A DNA stretch of 64,000 bases, taken from NCBI RefSeq assembly GCF_001553685.1, contig NZ_CP014264.1, positions 566,001 to 630,000 of the forward strand, in the 5' to 3' direction. Each line of letters starts with the position of its first letter. Position 1 is the stretch's first letter. The notes beneath the pieces were generated by a model. It searched no databases. It had not been told where the DNA came from and worked only from the letters and a program-made list of their open reading frames with translations. Shown here one piece after another: positions 18,388 through 26,514 of this stretch. Origin of the DNA: Streptococcus sp. oral taxon 431. GTDB taxonomy: Bacteria > Bacillota > Bacilli > Lactobacillales > Streptococcaceae. The translations under genes were made by a program, and so were the position numbers.

Positions 18388-18490
18388 GTAGTTTCGCTGA
18401 TTTACTTCAAACCTGTTGTGAGGTAAGTTAACGACGCCTTAACCACGCTGTTTGCTGAGCTTGACTCCGGGCAGTGTGGCTATTTTTTTG
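18388..18490 (+). ncRNA. Structured leader or small RNA ending in a terminator, upstream of trmL
   Basis: The roughly 100-base segment between a strong promoter and trmL folds into several hairpins: ACCT-AGGT (18411-18424), GTTAA-TTAAC (18427-18443), and a terminator with CCACGCTG (18443-18450) paired to CAGTGTGG (18472-18479), followed by TATTTTTTT. Transcription would mostly stop before trmL, so this is either an attenuator controlling trmL or an independent small RNA. I do not recognise a named family; it lacks T-box and FMN or preQ1 riboswitch motifs. Confidence 0.6.
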
Positions 18491-18512
18491 CACTAGTGAG
18501 AGGAAACAAGGC

Positions 18513-19016
18513 ATGACAAATCATATTGTATTATTTGAACCCCAGATTCCACAAAATACGGGTAATATTGCTCGTACTTGCGCAGCAACGAATGCGCCCC
18601 TTCATATTATCAAACCGATGGGTTTTCCTATTGATGATCGTAAGATGAAGCGGGCAGGTCTAGATTATTGGGACAAGCTTGAGATTCATTTTTATGATAG
18701 CTTGGCTGGTTTTATGGGAAAAATGGATGGTCAGCTCTACCTGATTTCCAAGTTTGCAGAAAAAGTCTATTCAGATGCAGATTTCACGACAGAAGGAGAT
18801 CACTATTTTCTCTTTGGACGTGAAGATAAGGGCTTGCCTGAGGAATTTATGCGTGAGCATCCAGAAAAGGCTCTCAGAATTCCGATGAATGATGAACATG
18901 TTCGTAGCCTGAATGTATCTAATACAGTATGTATGATTGTCTATGAGGCTCTCCGACAACAAAACTTTGTGGGCCTCGAACTGGTTCATACTTATGAAAC
19001 AGATAAATTGAAATAA
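18513..19016 (+). CDS. trmL: tRNA (cytidine(34)-2'-O)-methyltransferase, TrmL/CspR type
   Basis: TrmL methylates the ribose of the wobble base in tRNA-Leu isoacceptors, using S-adenosylmethionine. The 167-residue protein is a minimal SPOUT enzyme: the [19 protein letters not shown] motif lies near residues 13-31, and the knot-forming [19 protein letters not shown] lies near the C-terminus. The ATG at 18513 is preferred because AGAGGAAAC precedes it and the protein then begins [14 protein letters not shown] as in the family. An in-frame upstream ATG at 18474 lies inside the leader terminator. A terminator follows at 19028. Confidence 0.95.
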   Translation: MTNHIVLFEPQIPQNTGNIARTCAATNAPLHIIKPMGFPIDDRKMKRAGLDYWDKLEIHFYDSLAGFMGKMDGQLYLISKFAEKVYSDADFTTEGDHYFLFGREDKGLPEEFMREHPEKALRIPMNDEHVRSLNVSNTVCMIVYEALRQQNFVGLELVHTYETDKLK

Positions 19017-19027
19017 ACACTTAGATA

Positions 19028-19054
19028 AAATGCTTGCGCTTGCAAGCTTTTCTT
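19028..19054 (+). terminator. Terminator of trmL
   Basis: GCTTGC (19032-19037) and GCAAGC (19042-19047) form a compact stem flanked by an A run and TTTTCTT. It is 16 bases after the trmL stop codon. The downstream half may also contribute to the promoter of the FMN riboswitch transcript. Confidence 0.8.
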
Positions 19055-19068
19055 GTTATCATAAAGGG

Positions 19069-19296
19069 GTCTTCAGGGCTGGGTGTAATTCCCGACCGGC
19101 GGTGACTTTTACTCGGAAATGTTCTTTTCCTTTTATACTTTGTTGCCAAGCTTTGCCTAACCAAAAGTTATGCCTACAGCTTGTCGCCTAGTCTAAAAGA
19201 AAAATCTCCATTTCCTTACTCTAAAAGAAGTCCGCGAGCGCAAGCTGATGTGGTGAGATTCCACAACCGACAGTATAGTCTGGATGGGAGAAGACG
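19069..19296 (+). promoter_or_regulatory. FMN riboswitch (RFN element)
   Basis: The conserved RFN blocks are all present: CTTCAGGGCTGGGTG at the 5' side, TTCCCGACCGGCGGTGA near 19089-19105, AGTCCGCGAGCG near 19229, and GGTGAGATTCCACAACCGAC followed by AGTCTGGATGGGAGAAGA near 19252-19295. The variable arm between blocks is long, about 120 bases. It binds flavin mononucleotide. A hairpin at about 19292-19313 followed by a T run at 19325-19331 is a possible expression platform for termination. The element precedes ribU, consistent with repression of riboflavin uptake when FMN is plentiful. Confidence 0.97.
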
Positions 19297-19457
19297 AAAG
19301 AATGACTTTGTCTATTCTAATTGATTTTTTTATAGGTAAATTGCAACCGCTTGCTTAAACAGAGTGAGGGGAAACTTTTGGAATATAAAAATAGAGGGTA
19401 GATAGAGGAATCCTTTCCAACTTCTTCTGATTTTATAGAAAATTGGAGGAACCTGTT

Positions 19458-20021
19458 ATGACAAACACACGTCGACTTTCGACCATTGCAATTCTATCAG
19501 CGCTTTCATTTGTGTTGATGTACTTTGACTTTCCGCTTTTGCCAGCGGCATCCTTCTTGAGGGTTGAGTTCAGTATTTTACCGGTCCTTGTGGGCTTGGT
19601 AGTCTTGGATTTACCAGCAGCTTTTGGAGTGCTTTTCCTTCGGTCCTTGTTGAAAATCCTTTTGAACAATCAAGGGGTTAGTACCTATATTGGTTTACCG
19701 ATGAATATTGTTGCCTTGGGAGTCTTTGTGCTTGCTTTTGGTTTGATTTGGAAAAAAGAGCGAACAGCCATGCGTTTCGTCCTAGCTTCACTAGCTGGTA
19801 CGCTTGGTTTGACTCTAGCTATGCTAGTTCTGAACTACGTCTATGCTGTTCCTTTGTACGCTAAGTTTGCTAATTTTGATATTGAGAAAATCTTAGGATT
19901 GAGCAACTACCTGATGACTATGGTCTTGCCTTTTAATCTGATTGAAGGTATTATCTTTGCCATCTCTTTCTGGTTGTTATTTGTCCTTTTGAAACCAACT
20001 TTAAAATACTATGAAAGATAA
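19458..20021 (+). CDS. ribU: Riboflavin ECF transporter S-component
   Basis: RibU is the membrane substrate-binding unit that captures riboflavin and works with the shared EcfAA'T energising module encoded elsewhere. The 187-residue protein has about six helices and the family-typical LSFVLMYFDFPLLPAASFLR near its N-terminus, with downstream segments lining the flavin pocket. The start at 19458 follows TTGGAGGAACC; an in-frame TTG 15 bases earlier overlaps the ribosome-binding site and is rejected. The FMN riboswitch upstream strongly supports the substrate. Confidence 0.96.
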   Translation: MTNTRRLSTIAILSALSFVLMYFDFPLLPAASFLRVEFSILPVLVGLVVLDLPAAFGVLFLRSLLKILLNNQGVSTYIGLPMNIVALGVFVLAFGLIWKKERTAMRFVLASLAGTLGLTLAMLVLNYVYAVPLYAKFANFDIEKILGLSNYLMTMVLPFNLIEGIIFAISFWLLFVLLKPTLKYYER

Positions 20022-20661
20022 ACAAACATATTTGATGAAGGGCTCTTTTGCCCTTTTGCTTTTTGTAATTTTAGGTTATATTGTCAAGTTTTACCCTAAT
20101 ATGCTGATTGGCTTTGATCAACCAATCCAGACTGCTATTCGAGGTGACTTACCTGCTTCCTTGACCTTTCTTTTCAGAACAATCACACATTTAATTGATA
20201 TCCCAGTCATTATCACTTGGGTTCTCATTGTAGCTTTTATTTTTTACCGTAAGCAATGGAAACTGGAAAGTTATCTCATGCTGGGTAATTTGACTCTAGC
20301 TGGAATCTTAATCGTAACTTTTAAAAATATCTACCAACGACCTAGACCAGAAATAGTACATCTAGTAGAGGAAAAAGGTTTTTCTTTTCCTAGTGGACAT
20401 TCTCTAGCTGTGACGCTCATGGTAGGATCTTTGATTGTGATTTTGAGCCAACGGATTAAGAATACAACTTGGAGAAAAGTCGTGCAAATCGGACTTGGCA
20501 TTTACTTAGTCAGTGTATTGGTATCAAGAATTTATCTGGGAGTTCACTACCCATCAGATGTGATTGCCAGCCTTTGTGTAGGCCTAGGAGTTTTGTTTAT
20601 GGAGTTTCCTTTCTACGATAAACTGCGTTTTCAATGGCGCTTCAAAGGAAAGCAGAAGTAG
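20011..20661 (+). CDS. PAP2 superfamily membrane phosphatase
   Basis: This 216-residue polytopic protein carries the three PAP2 motifs in order: KNIYQRPRPE near residue 104, SFPSGHS near 126, and SRIYLGVHYPSDV near 173, with the catalytic His residues. Such enzymes dephosphorylate lipid or isoprenoid phosphates at the outer face of the membrane, for example phosphatidylglycerol phosphate or undecaprenyl pyrophosphate. The start overlaps the ribU end by 11 bases, so it is in the same transcript, though its role has no obvious link to riboflavin. The exact substrate is not predictable. Confidence 0.93.
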   Translation: MKDKQTYLMKGSFALLLFVILGYIVKFYPNMLIGFDQPIQTAIRGDLPASLTFLFRTITHLIDIPVIITWVLIVAFIFYRKQWKLESYLMLGNLTLAGILIVTFKNIYQRPRPEIVHLVEEKGFSFPSGHSLAVTLMVGSLIVILSQRIKNTTWRKVVQIGLGIYLVSVLVSRIYLGVHYPSDVIASLCVGLGVLFMEFPFYDKLRFQWRFKGKQK

Positions 20662-20687
20662 GAATTGCCCCTTCTTGAGGAGATAAA

Positions 20688-21107
20688 ATGGAAGTCAACA
20701 TAAAAGATCTTCATCCAACTCAACTATACTTATCAGAAAAGAAGTTACAAGATATCCAGATGCTTTATCAGTCGAAAGAAAAGCCCAATATCAATCCAAT
20801 TATCGTTCTTGCATTTGGAAATTGCTTCTTGATTACAGATGGCCATCACAGGGCTTATCAGGCTTTGTTGGTAGGCCAGGATACAATTTCTGCTGAGTTT
20901 GATAGAGATGGAGGTGATGAACTATATCATCTCTATGCGCAAGCTTGTGAGAAAAGAAAGATATACTCTGTTCTTGATTTAAAAAATCATATCTTACCTC
21001 AAGATGAGTATGAAGCAAAATGGTATAACTGGTGTGATGGTTTTAATCAAGCAGTGGAGCTAGTATTAGGAGTAGAAAATGATGACAAAAATCATTCAGA
21101 TAGATGA
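20688..21107 (+). CDS. ParB/sulfiredoxin-fold N-terminal domain protein
   Basis: This 139-residue protein has a ParB N-terminal-like fold, suggested by the start V-x-I-x-DLHPTQ (positions 3-12), then PIIVLAFGNCFLITDGHHRAYQALL, where the GHHR box is the family's nucleotide-binding signature. It lacks a ParB helix-turn-helix and the long C-terminal part, so it is not a chromosome-partitioning ParB. Stand-alone proteins of this type have little known function. It lies 26 bases after the PAP2 gene and overlaps the acetyltransferase gene by 29 bases, so it appears co-expressed with both. Confidence 0.8.
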   Translation: MEVNIKDLHPTQLYLSEKKLQDIQMLYQSKEKPNINPIIVLAFGNCFLITDGHHRAYQALLVGQDTISAEFDRDGGDELYHLYAQACEKRKIYSVLDLKNHILPQDEYEAKWYNWCDGFNQAVELVLGVENDDKNHSDR

Positions 21108-21564
21108 TTCCTTACGTTTAGTTCCCTATTTTTTAGCAGATCATCAGGATGCAGCTTTGGCCTGGTATCAAGATGTGGATTTGGTGGAACTTGTAGACGG
21201 TATTAGAATACCTTATAGTTCAGAAAAATTAAATGCTATGTATTCCTATTTAGAGAGTCACGGGCATTTGTTCTGGATTGAGTTTCGAGAAAAGGGAGAG
21301 TGGCTTCCAATTGGGGATGTAACCTTATCTCAGGAGAATCTTCCTATTGTGATTGGCAATCCGACTTATCAACATCAGGGACTTGGACGCAAGGTATTGA
21401 AGACTTTGATTGATCTAGCTCGGCAAAAGGGTTGGAAAAAATTGAACGTTCAAGAAATCTACACTTTCAATCGTATCTCTATAAGATGTTTTGAGTCTCT
21501 TGGATTTGTGGAAAGCGGTGCTACTGAAAAGGGCTTGAGTTTTGTACTGACTTTGAGCGAATGA
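21079..21564 (+). CDS. GNAT family N-acetyltransferase
   Basis: The 161-residue protein shows the GNAT acetyl-CoA motif in YQHQGLGRKVLKTLIDLARQKGWKKLNV near residues 95-122, followed by FNRISIRCFESLGF, the typical beta6-alpha4 segment. It transfers an acetyl group from acetyl-CoA to an unknown amine. The start is at the first of two adjacent ATG codons, behind TAGGAGTAGAAA within the preceding gene; the 29-base overlap indicates translational coupling with the ParB-like protein. A small hairpin at 21601-21621 may end the unit. Confidence 0.9.
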   Translation: MMTKIIQIDDSLRLVPYFLADHQDAALAWYQDVDLVELVDGIRIPYSSEKLNAMYSYLESHGHLFWIEFREKGEWLPIGDVTLSQENLPIVIGNPTYQHQGLGRKVLKTLIDLARQKGWKKLNVQEIYTFNRISIRCFESLGFVESGATEKGLSFVLTLSE

Positions 21565-21652
21565 ATTCTTTCCATCATGGTAGAAGATTTTGAAGATTAA
21601 TTGCACCAAAAAAAGGTGTAACATAAAGAAATATCAAAAATAAAAATTTCTC

Positions 21653-21680
21653 TTGCAATTTTTTAAAAATAGTGTATAAT
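21653..21680 (+). promoter_or_regulatory. Sigma-A promoter of rplK-rplA
   Basis: TTGCAA at 21653-21658 and TATAAT at 21675-21680 have 16-base spacing. Transcription would begin near 21687 and give a leader of about 70 bases. Confidence 0.75.
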
Positions 21681-21685
21681 AGATG

Positions 21686-21746
21686 GGTATGTGTAAAGCA
21701 TACTTGTGGGAGGTAAAAATCTCTAAATTACCGCCAAAACCACAAA
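21686..21746 (+). promoter_or_regulatory. Structured rplK leader, possible L1-binding site
   Basis: The leader contains a hairpin GTATG-CATAC (21687-21703) and a longer interrupted stem, GTGG-GA-GGTAA paired with TTACC-GCCAAAA-CCAC (about 21706-21742), ending just before the ribosome-binding site. L1 autogenously represses L11-L1 operons through an internal-loop stem, and this is a plausible but unproved site. Confidence 0.45.
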
Positions 21747-21759
21747 GGAGGATTTAAAA

Positions 21760-22185
21760 ATGGCTAAAAAAGTCGAAAAACTTGTAAAATTGCAAATCCC
21801 TGCTGGTAAAGCTACACCAGCTCCACCGGTTGGACCTGCTCTTGGTCAAGCTGGTATCAACATCATGGGATTCACAAAAGAGTTCAACGCTCGTACTGCT
21901 GACCAAGCTGGTATGATCATTCCAGTTGTTATCTCAGTATACGAAGACAAATCATTTACTTTCGTTACAAAAACACCACCAGCTGCTGTTCTTTTGAAAA
22001 AAGCTGCAGGTGTTGAAAAAGGATCAGGTACACCTAACAAAACTAAGGTTGCTACAGTTACTCGTGCACAAGTACAAGAAATTGCAGAAACTAAAATGCC
22101 AGATTTGAACGCTGCAAACATTGAGTCTGCAATGCGTATGATCGAAGGTACTGCTCGTTCTATGGGATTCACTGTTGTTGACTAA
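21760..22185 (+). CDS. rplK: 50S ribosomal protein L11
   Basis: L11 forms the GTPase-associated stalk base of the large subunit together with 23S rRNA helices 43-44. The 141-residue protein has the standard length and sequence: an N-terminal [20 protein letters not shown], the proline-rich switch region, and the C-terminal RNA-binding domain with [24 protein letters not shown]. An AAAGGAGG ribosome-binding site precedes it. It forms an operon with rplA, 96 bases downstream. Confidence 0.99.
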   Translation: MAKKVEKLVKLQIPAGKATPAPPVGPALGQAGINIMGFTKEFNARTADQAGMIIPVVISVYEDKSFTFVTKTPPAAVLLKKAAGVEKGSGTPNKTKVATVTRAQVQEIAETKMPDLNAANIESAMRMIEGTARSMGFTVVD

Positions 22186-22205
22186 TCAATAACATCCCTA
22201 TATAA

Positions 22206-22246
22206 CCCGCAAGACTTCATCATTTCGAGAAGTGACGTGGGAGATG
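22206..22246 (+). promoter_or_regulatory. Hairpin between rplK and rplA, possible L1 operator
   Basis: CCCGC at 22206-22210 and GTGGG at 22237-22241 enclose an inner ACTTC/GAAGT stem. GAGATGAAA follows, which resembles the GAUGAAA element of L1-binding sites in rRNA and mRNA. The position before rplA would allow feedback on L1 synthesis. This is an inference from motif resemblance. Confidence 0.4.
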
Positions 22247-22281
22247 AAAATCGATTGAACCACTTACAAGGAGAATAGAAA

Positions 22282-22971
22282 ATGGCTAAAAAAAGCAAAC
22301 AACTTCGTGCTGCTCTTGAGAAGATCGACAGCACAAAAGCATACAGCGTAGAAGAAGCTGTAGCTCTTGCAAAAGAAACTAACTTTGCAAAATTTGATGC
22401 AACTGTAGAAGTTGCTTACAACTTGAACATTGACGTTAAAAAAGCTGACCAACAAATCCGTGGAGCAATGGTATTGCCAAACGGTACTGGTAAAACAGCT
22501 CGCGTTCTTGTATTTGCACGTGGTGCAAAAGCTGAAGAAGCAAAAGCTGCTGGTGCAGACTTTGTTGGTGAAGATGACCTTGTTGCTAAAATCAACGACG
22601 GTTGGTTGGACTTCGACGTAGTTATCGCTACACCTGACATGATGGCTCTTGTTGGACGTCTTGGACGTGTCCTTGGACCTCGTAACTTGATGCCAAACCC
22701 TAAAACTGGCACTGTAACAATGGATGTTGCTAAAGCAGTTGAAGAGTCTAAAGGTGGTAAAATCACTTACCGTGCAGACCGTGCAGGTATCGTACAAGCG
22801 ATCATCGGTAAAGTTTCATTTGAAGCTGACAAGTTGGTTGAAAACTTCAAAGCATTCAACGAAACAATCCAAAAAGCTAAACCAGCTACTGCTAAAGGAA
22901 CTTACGTAACAAGCTTGACAATCACAACTACTCAAGGTGTTGGTATCAAGGTTGACGTTAACTCACTTTAA
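22282..22971 (+). CDS. rplA: 50S ribosomal protein L1
   Basis: L1 forms the mobile L1 stalk that helps E-site tRNA leave the ribosome, and it also acts as translational repressor of its own operon in many bacteria. The 229-residue protein is full length with the signature [23 protein letters not shown] near residues 120-142 and a C-terminal [15 protein letters not shown]. An AAGGAG ribosome-binding site precedes the ATG. A strong terminator follows immediately, so rplK-rplA is a two-gene operon. Confidence 0.99.
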   Translation: MAKKSKQLRAALEKIDSTKAYSVEEAVALAKETNFAKFDATVEVAYNLNIDVKKADQQIRGAMVLPNGTGKTARVLVFARGAKAEEAKAAGADFVGEDDLVAKINDGWLDFDVVIATPDMMALVGRLGRVLGPRNLMPNPKTGTVTMDVAKAVEESKGGKITYRADRAGIVQAIIGKVSFEADKLVENFKAFNETIQKAKPATAKGTYVTSLTITTTQGVGIKVDVNSL

Positions 22972-22984
22972 TTAGTAAAGAATC

Positions 22985-23019
22985 AAAAGGTTGGGACATT
23001 TTGTCTCAACCTTTTTTCT
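22985..23019 (+). terminator. Terminator of rplK-rplA
   Basis: AAAGGTTGGGACA and TGTCTCAACCTTT form a 13-bp stem with one G-T pair, followed by a run of T, 14 bases after the rplA stop. Confidence 0.9.
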
Positions 23020-23083
23020 ATTCAAAAAATATAAATACGTATAAACTTTCTAATTCATTTAATATTGTAAAGTATCTAGATAG

Positions 23084-23098
23084 AAAATTCAGAAAATT
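23084..23098 (+). promoter_or_regulatory. CodY-box-like site upstream of ilvB
   Basis: AAAATTCAGAAAATT matches 13 of 15 positions of the CodY consensus AATTTTCWGAAAATT. It ends 12 bases before the -35 hexamer of the ilvB promoter. CodY repression of branched-chain amino-acid synthesis is well established in streptococci; binding at this site is inferred. Confidence 0.7.
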
Positions 23099-23110
23099 TG
23101 CTCTTTTCTC

Positions 23111-23138
23111 TTGAAAATTTTTGAAAAAATGGTATTAT
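23111..23138 (+). promoter_or_regulatory. Promoter of ilvBNC
   Basis: TTGAAA at 23111-23116 and TATTAT at 23133-23138 are 16 bases apart and lie 39 bases before the ilvB ATG. The spacer contains an AATTTTTGAAAAAAT tract resembling a second, weaker CodY box. Confidence 0.65.
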
Positions 23139-23176
23139 AGTAACAAGCTATTTTTAAGAGAAGAGAAAGGGGAACG

Positions 23177-24877
23177 ATGGAGAAAATCATTTTAGACTCA
23201 CCTAAGTCGGGATCGGATCTTGTTTTGGAAACACTTCGCGACTTAGGAATCGACACGATTTTTGGTTATCCTGGTGGAGCAGTACTTCCTTTATATGATG
23301 CTATTTATAATTTTAAGGGAATCCGCCATATTCTAGGTCGCCATGAGCAGGGCTGTCTTCACGAAGCTGAAGGTTATGCTAAGTCAACAGGAAAACTGGG
23401 TGTTGCAGTCGTCACAAGCGGACCAGGAGCTACAAATGCCATTACAGGGATCGCAGATGCTATGAGCGATAGTGTTCCCCTTTTGGTCTTCACAGGACAA
23501 GTTGCAAGAGCGGGAATCGGTAAGGATGCTTTTCAAGAAGCTGATATCGTTGGTATAACCATGCCAATCACTAAGTACAATTATCAGGTTCGAGAAACTG
23601 CGGATATTCCGCGAATTATTACAGAAGCTGTGCATATTGCGACTACAGGTCGTCCAGGGCCAGTCGTCATTGACCTACCAAAAGATGTTTCTGCGCTTGA
23701 GACAGACTTCATTTACTCTCCAGAGATAGATTTACCAAGTTATCAGCCAACACTTGAGCCAAATGATATGCAAATCAAGAAAATCTTGAAGCAATTGTCT
23801 AAGGCTAAAAAACCAGTCTTGCTAGCTGGGGGTGGGATTAGTTACGCTGAGGCTGCAGCAGAGTTAAATGAATTTGCAGAGCGTTATCAAATTCCAGTTG
23901 TGACAAGTCTTTTGGGACAGGGAACAATTGCAACTAGCCATCCACTGTTTTTGGGAATGGGTGGAATGCATGGTTCCTTTGCAGCAAATATCGCCATGAC
24001 TGAAGCTGATTTTATGATTTCTATTGGGTGTCGTTTTGATGACCGTTTAACAGGAAATCCTAAGACCTTTGCAAAGAATGCTAAAGTAGCGCATATCGAT
24101 ATCGATCCAGCAGAGATTGGTAAGATTATCGCAGTTGATATTCCAGTTGTCGGTGATGCGAAAAAGGCCTTGCAGCAGTTACTAGCTGAGCCAATCGTTC
24201 GTAACAATACTGAAAAATGGATTGAAAAAGTTACCAAAGATAAGAATCGTGTTCGTTCTTATGATAAGAAAGAACGTGTGGTTCAACCTCAAGCAGTTAT
24301 TGAACGCGTCGGTGAGTTGACCAATGGCGATGCCATTATCGTAACAGACGTTGGACAACACCAAATGTGGACAGCTCAATACTATCCTTACCAAAACGAG
24401 CGTCAATTGGTAACATCAGGTGGTCTAGGAACAATGGGATTCGGAGTTCCAGCAGCTATTGGAGCTAAGATTGCTAATCCAGATAAAGAAGTTGTTCTCT
24501 TTGTCGGAGACGGTGGTTTCCAGATGACTAATCAGGAATTGGCAATCTTGAATATCTACAAGATTCCAATCAAGGTCATCATGCTTAATAACCATTCACT
24601 TGGGATGGTTCGTCAATGGCAAGAAGCCTTCTACGATGGTCGAACATCAGAGTCAGTCTTTGATAGCCTTCCAGATTTCCAATTGATGGCTCAAGCCTAT
24701 GGAATTAAGAATTATAAGTTTGATAATCCTGAAACTCTTGAGAAGGATTTGGAAGTCATCATGGAAGATGAACCAATGTTTATTGAAGTAGACATTTCTC
24801 GGAAAGAACATGTTTTACCGATGGTACCAGCTGGTAAGAGTAATCATGAGATGTTGGGGGTGAAGTTTAATGCGTAG
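23177..24877 (+). CDS. ilvB: Acetolactate synthase, large (catalytic) subunit
   Basis: IlvB condenses two pyruvates, or pyruvate with 2-oxobutyrate, to acetohydroxy acids, the first shared step of valine, leucine and isoleucine synthesis. The 566-residue protein has the three-domain ThDP enzyme layout: the N-terminal PYR domain with FGYPGGAVLPLYDA and GRHEQGCLHEAEGYA (active-site Glu), a central FAD domain, and the C-terminal PP domain with GDGGFQMTNQELA and NNHSLGMVRQWQ. It overlaps ilvN by 8 bases. The AGAAAGGGG ribosome-binding site supports the ATG at 23177. Confidence 0.98.
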   Translation: MEKIILDSPKSGSDLVLETLRDLGIDTIFGYPGGAVLPLYDAIYNFKGIRHILGRHEQGCLHEAEGYAKSTGKLGVAVVTSGPGATNAITGIADAMSDSVPLLVFTGQVARAGIGKDAFQEADIVGITMPITKYNYQVRETADIPRIITEAVHIATTGRPGPVVIDLPKDVSALETDFIYSPEIDLPSYQPTLEPNDMQIKKILKQLSKAKKPVLLAGGGISYAEAAAELNEFAERYQIPVVTSLLGQGTIATSHPLFLGMGGMHGSFAANIAMTEADFMISIGCRFDDRLTGNPKTFAKNAKVAHIDIDPAEIGKIIAVDIPVVGDAKKALQQLLAEPIVRNNTEKWIEKVTKDKNRVRSYDKKERVVQPQAVIERVGELTNGDAIIVTDVGQHQMWTAQYYPYQNERQLVTSGGLGTMGFGVPAAIGAKIANPDKEVVLFVGDGGFQMTNQELAILNIYKIPIKVIMLNNHSLGMVRQWQEAFYDGRTSESVFDSLPDFQLMAQAYGIKNYKFDNPETLEKDLEVIMEDEPMFIEVDISRKEHVLPMVPAGKSNHEMLGVKFNA

Positions 24878-25346
24878 AATGTTAACAGCCAAACTTCAAA
24901 ACCGTTCAGGTGTTCTCAATCGTTTCACAGGAGTCTTATCGAGACGTCAAGTCAATATCGAAAGCATTTCTGTTGGCGCAACGGAAAATCCTAATGTATC
25001 ACGGATTACCATTATCATCGATGTTGCATCACATGATGAGGTGGAGCAAATCATCAAACAACTTAATCGTCAGATTGATGTGATTCGTATTCGTGATATC
25101 ACGGATCAGCCCCACTTAGAACGAGAAGTAATTCTTATAAAGGTTTCAGCGCCTGCTGAAAAACGTGCAGAAATTTTGGCTATTATCCAACCTTTCCGTG
25201 CAACAGTAGTAGATGTAGCTCCAAGTTCCATTACCATTCAGATGACTGGGAATGCAGAAAAGAGTGAAGCTTTGATTCGAGTCATTCGACCTTACGGTAT
25301 AAAGAATATCGCTCGTACGGGTGCAACTGGATTTACCCGCGACTAA
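24870..25346 (+). CDS. ilvN: Acetolactate synthase, small (regulatory) subunit
   Basis: IlvN activates IlvB and confers feedback inhibition by valine. The 158-residue protein has the N-terminal ACT domain (LTAKLQNRSGVLNRFTGVLSRR, with NIESISVGATENPNVSRITI) and the C-terminal ACT-like domain found in ALS small subunits. Its start lies inside the ilvB end, with an 8-base overlap that suggests coupled translation. Length is normal. A 65-base gap leads to ilvC. Confidence 0.97.
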   Translation: MRRMLTAKLQNRSGVLNRFTGVLSRRQVNIESISVGATENPNVSRITIIIDVASHDEVEQIIKQLNRQIDVIRIRDITDQPHLEREVILIKVSAPAEKRAEILAIIQPFRATVVDVAPSSITIQMTGNAEKSEALIRVIRPYGIKNIARTGATGFTRD

Positions 25347-25381
25347 AAATCCAACCTCAATTTGTTAAACTAGCCTAATAG

Positions 25382-26434
<1,053 letters not shown>

Positions 26435-26457
26435 TTTTTAAGAATATAAACAGAAGG

Positions 26458-26487
26458 CGAGTTGGGGGGAACCTAACTCGTTTTTTA
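26458..26487 (+). terminator. Terminator between ilvC and ilvA
   Basis: CGAGTT (26458-26463) pairs with AACTCG (26475-26480) and is followed by six T. It lies 23 bases after ilvC and 28 before ilvA, and would make ilvA expression depend on readthrough, since no clear promoter is seen in the short gap. Confidence 0.8.
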
Positions 26488-26514
26488 TCTTGAAAACTCA
26501 TCTAGGAGGAGATT

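Noticed and set aside
19433..19669. A 78-codon Lys-rich minus-strand ORF over the ribU start.
   Set aside because: It is antisense to a well-supported gene with riboswitch and ribosome-binding site.
22264..22797. A 177-codon ORF antisense to rplA.
   Set aside because: It is rich in Cys, Ser and Phe, typical of the reverse frame of a codon-biased gene, and rplA is certain.
22990..23176. A T-box or leader-peptide attenuator upstream of ilvB.
   Set aside because: No T-box conserved motif or codon-rich leader peptide is present; only a promoter and CodY-like boxes were found.
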